In this document: positions 19,242-30,400 of the stretch, piece by piece
Layout of the letters: each line of letters opens with the position of its first letter
Position numbering within the stretch: the stretch's first letter is position 1
Assembly (NCBI RefSeq): GCF_006335015.1
Contig: NZ_VDGT01000001.1
Coordinates: forward strand, 372,001-436,000
Direction of reading: 5' to 3'
DNA: 64,000 nt
From: Streptomyces sedi
GTDB taxonomy: Bacteria > Actinomycetota > Actinomycetes > Streptomycetales > Streptomycetaceae
Notes under the pieces: generated by a model
Told to the model about the DNA's origin: nothing
The model's input: only the letters and a program-made list of their open reading frames with translations
Database searches by the model: none
Translations under genes and position numbers: made by a program

Positions 19242-20029
19242 TCAGCCGCGGGTGATGCGGCGGTAGCGGCGGATGGCGAGGGCCATGAAGAGCGCGGTGA
19301 TCACGGTCGTGGTCACGAGGGCGTAGGGCAGGGCGTTCCGGACCGGCCAGGAGGCGGCGGTCTCCAGGCCGGGCGGCGGCTCGTTGCCGAAGAGGTCACG
19401 GGCCGCGGTGGCGGTGGCGGAGACCGGGTTCCACTCGGCGACGTGGCGCAGCGGCCCCGGCATGTCGGTGGTGGAGACGAAGGCCGAGGAGACGAAGGTG
19501 ACGGGGAAGAGCCAGATGAGCCCCGCGCTCTGCGCGACCTCGACGCTGCGCGAGGTGAGGCCGATGGTCGCACCGACCCAGGACATGGCGAACGCGAAGA
19601 AGAGGATGACGAGGAAGGCCAGCGCGGCGTCGGCGGGGGACGTCTCGACGCGCCAGCCGACGAGGACCCCGCACAGGGCGGTGACGGTGAGCGTGACGGC
19701 GCTCATCGCGAGGTCGGAGAGGGTGCGCCCCAGGACGACGGAGAGCCGGGGGGTGGGCAGGGAGCGGAACCGGTCGACGAGCCCCCTGTCCATGTCGTTG
19801 GCCAGGCCGAGGGCGGTGAAGGCGGCGTTGAAGGTGACGGCCTGGGCGAAGATGCCGCCCATGAGGTAGGTGCGGTAGCCGTCGCCGCCGAGACTGCCGC
19901 CGAAGACGTAGGAGAGGAGCAGGACGAACATCAGCGGTTGGACGAGGGCCGCGATGATCGACCCGGGGGTGCGGCGCAGGTTGAGCAGGTTGCGCCAGGC
20001 GATGAGGGAGGCGTCCCGTCCGGCGCGGG

Positions 20030-20042
<13 letters not shown>
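19242..20042 (-). CDS. ABC-2 type export permease (DrrB-like)
   Basis: A 266-aa integral membrane protein with about six transmembrane segments. It begins with the cytoplasmic sequence ASLIAWRNLLNLRRTPGSI typical of DrrB/NodJ-type permeases, and MDRGLVDRFRSLPTPRLSVVLGRTL is the coupling-helix signature. ATG 20042 has GAGGAAG 8 bases upstream and overlaps the ATPase gene by 13 bases. An ATGA-overlapping start at 20033 is also possible. It is the last gene of the NRPS transcription unit, so export of the peptide product or self-resistance is likely. Confidence 0.88.
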
Positions 20043-21082
<1,040 letters not shown>

Positions 21083-21150
21083 GGCTGCCTTCCCTGGGCC
21101 GGTGCGAGGGGGTGTGCCGGGGGCGGCGCGGTGGCCGCCCCCCGAAGGTG

Positions 21151-21354
21151 TCACCGTGCGGCGAGGACGCTGCGCGGGGTGAGGTCGGTCCAGTTCCGCT
21201 CGACGTAGTCCAGGCAGGTCTGGCGCTCCTGGGGGCCGAAGACGGCCGTCCAGCCGTCGGGGATGTCGGCGAAGGAGGGCCACAGGGAGTGCTGCCCCTC
21301 GTCGTTGACCAGGACGTGGTGCCGGGTGCGGGGATCGTCGAAGGGGTTGGTCAT
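21151..21354 (-). CDS. MbtH-like NRPS chaperone
   Basis: A 67-aa MbtH-family protein, which binds and activates adenylation domains. The diagnostic residues are present: NPFDD, then VLVNDEGQHSLWPSFADIPDGW, and the C-terminal LDYVERNWTDLTPRS. The ATG has an AGGAGAGG ribosome site. It directly follows the NRPS gene (104 bases), which fits its role of supporting the three adenylation domains. Confidence 0.96.
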   Translation of the reverse strand: MTNPFDDPRTRHHVLVNDEGQHSLWPSFADIPDGWTAVFGPQERQTCLDYVERNWTDLTPRSVLAAR

Positions 21355-21458
21355 GGTTCCTCTCCTCGCGGTGCGGTGGTGCGGTGGTGGCGGTGGGTGG
21401 TGCGCGGGGGCCGGGCCGTCTCGGGGACGTCTCGACGGGGGCGGTGCCGGGGCCGGGG

Positions 21459-24400
21459 TCAGCTGCCCGGTGCTCCCGGCAGGGCGCGGAGCGCGGCGGC
21501 CAGAAGCAGGCCGATGTGTCGGGCGGGCCGCGGCTGCGTCAACTGGGCGTGGGCGAAGGGCACGTCGTGGTTGTCGAAGCGGCCGGTCACGTGGGGGGCC
21601 CACAGTTCCGGGCCGGAGGCGGCCTCGGCGCGTCCCTCGGTTGCGGTGAAGAACAGGACGTCGCCGTCGAACACGCCGGGGGTGTGGTGACGCATCGCGC
21701 GTGCCTGGCCGGCGAAGTGCTCCACCATGGCGTCGAGGGTCTCGGGGCCCAGCGAGCCCAGCGGGTTCCCGGTGCGCAGCAGCGCGTCGCTGACCGAGGC
21801 CGCGTCGACGGCCTCGTCGCCGTCGAGCACGTCAGCGCCGATCCCGAGGTTGGTGAGCAGCGCGCGGAAGACGGTGTCCCGGTCGGCGTCCTCCAGCCCG
21901 TCCCGGGGCGCCAGGGGGAAGGCGTCCATGAGGGCCAGCAGTTCGACCTCCTCCCCCGACCGGCGCAGCAGAACGGCGGCCTCGTGGGCGACGTTCCCCC
22001 CGAAGGACCAGCCCAGAAGCCGGTAGGGGCCGTGCGGTTGGACGGTGCGCATCGCCTGGACGTAGAGCGCGGCCATCTCCTCCATGCTCTCCGGGTGGGG
22101 GGCGCCGCGCAGTACGGGGCTCTGGAGTCCGTAGAGGGGCTGCGCCGGGTCCAGGTGCGCCAGGAAGGCGGTGTAGGACCAGGAGAGGCCGTTGGCAGGG
22201 GGGAAGCAGAAGAGCGGGGTCCGGTCGCCGCCGGCGCGCAGCGGCAGCAGGACGGCCAGCGGGTCCTCCTCCGTGCCCGACTCCAGCCGGGCGGCGAGGG
22301 CCTGGACGGTGGGTGCCTCGAACAGGGCGCGGATGCCGAGTTCGACGCCGAGGACCTGCCGGACGCGGCCGATCAGCCGGGTGGCCAGGAGCGAGTGCCC
22401 GCCGAGCGCGAAGAAGTCCTCGTCGGCACCGACCTGTTCGCGGTCCAGCGCCTCCGCGAAGAGGGTGCACAGCACCTCCTCGCGGGGGGTGCGGGGCGCG
22501 CGCCCGCGAGGCCGGCCGGCGGTGGCGGGGGCCGGGAGGGACCGGTGGTCGAGCTTGCCGCTGGCCGTCAGGGGCAGGGACTCCAGGGCCGTCCAGAGCG
22601 AGGGGACCATGTAGTCGGGCAGCAGCCGGGTGGCGTGGGCGCGCACGGACTCGGTGTCGAGTGCGCCGTCGGCGGGCGAGGGGTCCTGGCCGTTCGGGAC
22701 GAGGTAGGCCAGGAGGCGCCCGCCGGTCTCGTCCTCGTCGAGGACGACGGCGGCGCGGGAGACGGCCGGGTGGGTCTCCAGGACGGCGGCGACCTCGTCC
22801 GGCTCGACGCGGAAGCCGCGCACCTGGACCTGGGAGTCGGCCCGTCCGAGGAACTCCAGGTGCCCGGCCCTGGTCCACCGGGCGAGGTCGCCGGTGCGGT
22901 ACATGCGTTGCCCCGCGGGCCCGAAGGGGTCGGGCAGGAAGCGGACGGCGCTCTCGCCGGGGCGGCCGGGGTAGCCGCGGGCGAGGCTGTCCCCGGCGAG
23001 GTAGAGCTCTCCGGGGACGCCGGCGGGGGCGAGGCCGAGGTGGTCGTCCAGGACGTAGGCGCGTGTGCCCGCCACGGGGGTGCCGAGTACGGGGTGGGCG
23101 GTGTCGGCCAGGCGCGCCTCCAGGGTGTCGACGGTCGCCTCGGTGGGGCCGTAGAAACTCCAGCAGGTCAGCTCGGGTTCGGCGTGCAGCCGGGACCACA
23201 GGGCGGCGGGGACGGCCTCTCCCCCGAGTACGAGGTGGGAGGGACGGTGGGGGGCGTCCGGGGCGAGGAGTCCGGCGTCGAGCAGCTGCCGGAGATGGGT
23301 GGGGGTGGTCTCCAGAACGTCGACGGCGTGGGCGCGCACGTGCGCGACGAGGGCCTCCGGGTCGCGGCGGACGGTGTCGTCGACGATATGGAGCGCGTGG
23401 CCGGCGACCATCCACTGCACCGGGTCCCAGGAGGCGTCGAAGGACAGGGAGGCCGTCAGCGCGACGTTCAGCGGGGTGTCGCCGGCGGCACGGCGGGCGG
23501 GGGTGAACAGGTGCTGCCGGTGGTGGTCGTGGAGGCGGCCCAGGGAACGGTGCTCGACCAGGACGCCCTTGGGCCGCCCGGTCGAGCCGGAGGTGTGCAG
23601 CAGGTAGGCCGCGTCGTGGGGCCCGGGCCCCTCGGGGAGGGGGAGGCCGGGAGCGGCGGCGAGGGCGGCGGAGGTGTCGGGATCGTCGAGGGCCGCCCAG
23701 GGGCTGCCCTGGGGCAGGTCGCCGGCGGTCGCGACGGTGGTGAGGACGAGCGCGGGGCGCGCGTCCTCCAGAACGGCGGCGACGCGCCGGGGCGGCAGGG
23801 CGGGGTCGAGGGGGGCGTAGACGGCTCCGGCCTTGAGCACGCCGAGGAGCACGGCGACGGAGTCGGTGGATCTGGGTATCCGGACGGCCACGGTGTCGCC
23901 GGTGGTGACGCCCCGGCCGCGCAGCCAGTGGGCCAGTCTGTTGGCGCGGGTCTCCAGCTCGGGGAAGGTGAGGCAGCCGTCGGGCGCGGTGACGGCCAGG
24001 TCGCCGCCGCGGGTCGTGGGGAGGGTCTCGGCGAACCGGTGGAGAAGGGTGGTCTCCTCCGCCAGACCGGGCCCGCCGTCGCCGAGGGCCAGCAGGGCGT
24101 GGCGTTCCCGCTCGGTGAGCGGGCTCAGCCGGGAGACCGGCGTGTCGGGCGCGGTGACGGCCTGCTCCAACAGGCGGGGGAACCAGTCGGCGATGTCCTG
24201 GGCGTTCTCGGTGTCGAAGAGGTCGCGGCTGAACTCCAGGGTCCCCTTTAGTCCTCCGGCCCCGCCGGAGGCGGAGGGCCGCTCGGTGAGGCTGAGGGAG
24301 AGGTCGAACTTGGCGGCTCCGGTGTCGACGCCTTCCCACTCGGCGTGCAGGCCGGGGAGGTCGAGCCGGGGACGCTCGGTGTTGTTGAGGGCCAGCATCA

Positions 24401-27400
24401 CCTGGAACAACGGATGCCGCGCCAACGAACGCACCGGCGCCACCTCCTCCACCAACCGCTCGAACGGCACCTCCTGATGCCCGTAAGCCGCCAAATCCAC
24501 CTCCCGCACCCGCCCCACCACCTCACGGAACGACGGATCACCCGACACATCCACCCGCAACACCAACGTGTTCACAAAGAACCCCACCAACCCCGCCAAC
24601 GCCTCATCCGTACGCCCCGCCACCGGCGACCCCACCACCACATCCGTCCCCCCACCCAACCGACACAACAACGCCGACAACGCCCCATGCACCACCATGA
24701 ACGTGCTCGCACCCAACTCCCGCCCCAAAGCCACCACACGCCCATGCACCTCAGCCGAAACCGACAACGCCACACACCCACCCCCACCACCAGCCCGCAC
24801 CGGACGCAACCGATCCACCGGCAGGGGCATCTCCTCGGGGAGGCCCGCCAACGTGCTCTTCCAGTAGGCGAGTTGCCGGTGGAGAAGACTGTCGGAGTCC
24901 CGGGCCGAGCCGAGCAGATCGCGCTGCCACAGGGCGTAGTCGGCGTACTGCACCGGCAACGGCTCCCACCGCGGCGCGCGACCGGCCACCCGCGCCGCGT
25001 AGGCGCCGGCGAGATCCTGGGCGAGCGGCCCCATGGACCAGCCGTCCGTCGCGATGTGGTGCGCGGTCAGCAGCAGCACGTGGCGGTCGAAGGCGGTGGT
25101 GAACAGCTCGACGCGCAGCGGTGGTTCGGCGGTCAGGTCGAAGGGGCGGGCCGCGGCGGCGCGCAGGGCGCCGGGGAGTGCCGTGGCGGAGGTCATGGTG
25201 CGGAGCAGCGGAGGACGGGCGTCACCGGGCTCCAGGATCACCTGGACGGCCTCGTCCTCGGCGCCTTCGGACGCCGGGGCGACGGTGGCGGCGTCGCCCG
25301 TCGGGGACGGGTCGTGGAAGAGGGTCCGGAGGCTCTCGTGACGCGCCACCACGTCCCCCAGGGCCGCGCGCAGGGCGCCGAGGTCGAGGGCGCCCTCCAG
25401 GCGGACGGCGACGGGAATGTGGTACGCCGGGTCGCGGGGGTCCATGCGGTGGAGGAACCACAGGCGGCGCTGGGCGTAGGACAGCGGTGCGCGGTCGGCG
25501 CGGTCCACCGGGCGCAGCGCGGGGCGGGCCTTCCCGGCCTCGCCGAGCCGGTGGGCGAGTGCGGCCGGGGTGCGCGCCTCGAAGAGGGCCCGCACGGGGA
25601 GTTCGACGCCGAACGCCTCCCGGACGCGGCTGACGAGACGGGTGGCGAGCAGGGAGTGGCCGCCGAGGTCGAAGAAGTCGGCGTCGCGGCCGACGGCCGG
25701 TCGCCCGAGGCTGTCGGCGAACAGCGCGCACAGGATCTCCTCCTGGGCGGACCGGGGCGGGGCGTCGTGTGCGGCCGAGTCGGACCGGGGGTCGGGCAGG
25801 GCGTCGAGGTCGGCCTTGCCGTGCACGGTGAGGGGGATGTCGGGCACCGCGGCGATCGCGGACGGCACCATGTAGCCGGGCAGTTGGTCGGCGACGAACC
25901 GGCGGATGCCCTCGGTGGTGTGCCCGGGGCCGCCCTCCGGGACGATCCACGCCACCAGGGTTCCGGCGCCCGAGCTGTCGGGGCGCACCGCGACGGCGGA
26001 CCTGGCCACTCCCGCGTGCCGGGTCAGTGCCGCCTCGACCTCCGCCGTCTCGACGCGGAAGCCGCGGACCTTGACCTGGTCGTCGCCGCGGCCGAGGTAC
26101 TGGAGGCCGCCGTCGGGGAGGCGGCGCACGAGGTCGCCGGTGCGGTACATGCGGCTGCCGGCCGGTCCGTGGGGGTCGGCGAGGAACCTCTCGGCGGTCA
26201 GGGCGGGGCGGCCCTCGTAGCCGCGGGCCAGGGAGGCGCCGGCGAGATACAGCTCGCCGGGGGTGCCGGGCGCCACGGGCCGCAGTCGGGCGTCCAGGAC
26301 CCTGGCCGAGGTGCCGTCGACGGCGTGCCCGATCCGCGGACCCGTTCCGGGCGTGATCTGGCAGATGACGCTGTCGACGGTGGCCTCGGTGGGGCCGTAG
26401 AGGTTCCAGACGGTGGTGTCCCGCAGCGCGGCGAGTTCGTTCCACAGGCCCTCGCCCACGGGTTCGCCACCGAGCGCCAGCAGCCGGGGTCGGGGGCGGC
26501 CGGGGGCGAGCAGGCCGTGGGCGCGGAGCTGTTCGAGGAAGGACGGGGTGGTTTCGAGCATGTCGACGCGGTGGGCGTGGAGGAACGCGGTCAGCGCCTC
26601 GGGATCGCGTCTGGTGGCGTCGTCGACGACGTGGAGTTCGTGACCGGCCACCATCCACAGGATCGGGTCCCAGGAGGCGTCGAAGGTCGCGGCGGCGGTG
26701 AGGGCCACCCGCAGGGGCCGGTCGTGGTTGGCGGCCTCGGCGGGGTCCATGAGACGCGCGCGGTGGCTGGCCAGCAGCCGGGCCAGGGAACGGTGTTCGA
26801 CGACGACGCCCTTGGGCGTTCCGGTGGAGCCCGAGGTGTACAGGACGTAGGCCGCGTCGCCGGGGGCCGGCCGGTGCGGGAGGGGCCAGACCCGGTCGGC
26901 GGACGCGCCGGCGGAGCCGTCCAGCCGCAGCGGGCGGTGAGCGCCGTCGGGGAGGCGGGCGGCGGTCGAGGCGTCGGTCAGGACGCGGGCGGGGCGGGCG
27001 TTGTCCAGGATGACGCGGTTGCGCTCGACGGGGTGGGTGGGGTCCAGCGGCACGTGGACGGCGCCGCAGCGCAGTACCGCCAGCAGCGCCACGATCTGCC
27101 CGGTGCCTCGCGGCAGCGCGGAGGCGACCCGGTCGCCCGGGCGTATCCCCTCCTCGTGGAGCCGGGCGGCGAGGAGTTGGACGCGTCGCAGGAGGTCGCC
27201 GAAGGTCACGGGCCCCTCGGCGTCGACGACGGCGGTCCGCCGGGGGGTGACCAGCGCCTGCGTGGTGAAGACGTCGACGATCGTGCCCGGCGCCTCGCCT
27301 CCGTCGGTCGGCCCCGAGCCGGTGGCGGCCGGTGCGGACGTCCCGGGGACGGCCTGGTCGAGGGCGGCGAGCCGCTGCACGGGGTCGAGGAAGTCCAGGT

Positions 27401-30400
27401 CGGTGACGGGGCGCTCGGGGTCGTCCAGCGCCGCGGTCAGCAGCCTTACCAGGTGGTCGGCGAACCGCTGCGCGGTGGCCCGGTCGAACAGGTCGCCGCT
27501 GTATTCGAGTTCCCCGGTCAGGCCGGCCGGAGCCCCGTCGGGCGTGTGCCGCTCCGTCAGGTCCCACGTCAGGTCGAACTTGGCCCCGGTGCGCCCCACG
27601 GAGGTCTCGTGCCGCGCGTGCAGGCCGGGGAGGTCGAGCCGGGGACGCTCGGTGTTGTTGAGGGCCAGCATCACCTGGAACAACGGATGCCGCGCCAGCG
27701 AACGCACCGGCGCCACCTCCTCCACCAACCGCTCGAACGGCACCTCCTGATGCCCGTAAGCCGCCAGATCCACCTCCCGCACCCGCCCCACCACCTCACG
27801 GAACGACGGATCACCCGACACATCCACCCGCAACACCAACGTGTTCACAAAGAACCCCACCAACCCCGCCAACGCCTCATCCGTACGCCCCGCCACCGGC
27901 GACCCCACCACCACATCCGTCCCCCCACCCAACCGACACAACAACGCCGACAACGCCCCATGCACCACCATGAACGTGCTCGCACCCAACTCCCGCCCCA
28001 AAGCCACCACACGCCCATGCACCTCAGCCGAAACCGACAACGCCACACACCCACCCCCACCACCAGCCCGCACCGGACGCAACCGATCCACGGGGAAGGT
28101 GCACTCGGCGGGCAGGTCAGCCAACGCGTTTCCCCAGTAGGCGAGTTGGGTGGCCAGCTGGCTGTCGGGCTCGTCGGGGTCGCCCAGTGTCCTGTGGTGC
28201 CACAGGGCGTAGTCGGCGTACTGCACCGGCAACGGCTCCCACCGCGGCGCACGGCCCGCCACCCGCGCCGCGTAGGCGTCGCCGAGGTCGCGCATCATCG
28301 GGTTCAGGGACCAGCCGTCGGCGGCGATGTGATGCAGCGTCAGCAGCAGCACATGCTCGGTGGCGTCGAGTACGAAGAGTTCCGCCCGCAGCGGGAGCGA
28401 GCGGGCGAGATCGAAGGGACGACGCCCCAGACCGGCGGGCAGGCCGTCGGGCGCGGGCACGACATCCAGTGCGGGGCGGGCCAGCTCGGCCGGGAGAACG
28501 CGCTGGTGGGGTCCGTGCTCGTCCTCGGGAAAGACGGTGCGCAGGCTCTCGTGCCGGCCGGTCACGTCGTGCAGCGCGTCCCGGAGCGCGTCCACGTCCA
28601 GCGGGCCGCTCAGCCGGAGCGCGAGGGGCAGGTGGTAGGCGGCGCCGCCCTCCCCGATGCTCTCCAGCAGCCACAGCCGGCGTTGGGCCGGGGAGAGCGG
28701 CAGGCGCTCGGGGCGGGGAAGGACGGGGGCGAGGGCGGCACGGGCCGGGGCCGCCCCCTCAAGCCTGCGGGCCAGCGCGGCCGGGGTGGGCGCCTCGAAC
28801 AGCGCCCGTACGGGCAGTTCGACGTCGAAGGCGGTGCGGAGGTGGCCGACGAGACGGGTGGCGAGCAACGAGTGGCCGCCCAGGGCGAAGAAGTCGTCGT
28901 CCCGGCCGACGCTCCTGGCGTCCAGGCCCAGGGACTCGGCGAACGCCGCGCACAGCGTGGCCTCCTGGCTGGTCCGCGGAGCCTGACCGTCCCCCGCGCG
29001 GGGGGCCGTCGCCTCGGGCAGCGCGGCCGTGTCGAGTTTGCCGTTGGGCGTCAACGGGAGCCGGTCGACCGCGGCGTACAGGGCCGGAATCATGTGGTCG
29101 GGCAGCGCGACCGCGAGCCGCGACCGCAGAGCCGCCAGGGTGGCCTGGTCCCCCTCGTGCCGCCCGTCCCCGAACGCCGATCCGGCCGCGGGGTCGAGAA
29201 CGACATAGGCGGCGAGCTGGGCGAGACCACCGGCTCCGGGCCGCGCGACGACGGACGCCTCACGCACCGGGGGCAGCGCGGTGAGAGCCGACTCGACCTC
29301 CCCGGCCTCCACCCGGAACCCCCTGATCTTGACCTGCCCGTCGGTGCGGCCCAGGAACTCCAGGGAACCGTCCTCCCGCCAGCGCGCGAGGTCGCCCGTG
29401 CGGTACATGCGGCTGCCGGACGGCCCGAAGGGGTCGGGCAGGAAACGGTCGGCCGTCAGGCCGGGACGGCGGTTGTAGCCGCGGGCGACGCCCTCGCCGG
29501 AGAGATAGAGCTCCCCCGCGGTTCCCACGGGCAGCGGATGCATCCCCGCGTCCAGCACATAGGCCCGGGCGCCGCTGACGGGGCGGCCGATGACCGGCGT
29601 GCCGCCGGACACCCGCGAGGTCACGGCGTCGACGGTCGCCTCGGTCGGACCGTAGAAGTTGAACACCAACAGGTCGGGGTGCGGGGAGAGCTGCGCCCAC
29701 AGGGCGTCGTTGACGGCCTCGCCGCCCAGCGCGATCACGTGCGGCCGGTGACCGGGACCCGTCAGGAGCCCCGCGGCCAGCAGCTGCTGGAGATAGCTCG
29801 GGGTGGTCTCGATGGCGTCGATGCGCCGACCGCGCAGGAAGGCGACCAGCGCCTCGGGATCGGTGCGCGTCCGGTCGTCGACGACGTGAAGCTCGTGACC
29901 GGCCACCATCCACAGCACCGGGTCCCAGGAGGCGTCGAACGAGGTGGCGGCGGTGAGCGCCACGCGCAGGCCCCGCCCCAGCGCCCGCACGGCGCAGGCG
30001 TGGGACTCGCGGCGATGGTGCTCCAGCAGGTTGCTGAGCGAGCGGTGCTCGACGACGACGCCCTTGGGCGTTCCGGTCGAGCCCGAGGTGTAGATGACGT
30101 AGGCGGTGTCCCGGGCCGAGGGCTCCGCGAAGGGCATGGGCGGTTCGGCGCGCGGGGACCGGACATCGCCCGGGTCGATCCGCGGGAGGTCGCCGCGGGG
30201 ATCGACCGTCGACGCGGTGAGGACGTCGGCGACCAGCGCGACGGGGGCTGAGTCGGCGAGCATGAAGGCGACGCGGTCCCCCGGATAGGAGGGGTCGACG
30301 GGCAGATAGGCGGCGCCCGCGCGCATCACCGCGAGCAGGGCGACCACCAGGTCGGTCGAACGCGGCAGCGCCACGGCGACCCGGCTCCCCGGCCCGGCAC

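Noticed and set aside
24345..30251. A 1968-aa plus-strand open frame opposite the NRPS
   Set aside because: It is a GC-bias shadow: the opposite strand is a perfect NRPS with all domain motifs, and this frame is low-complexity with no recognisable domain.
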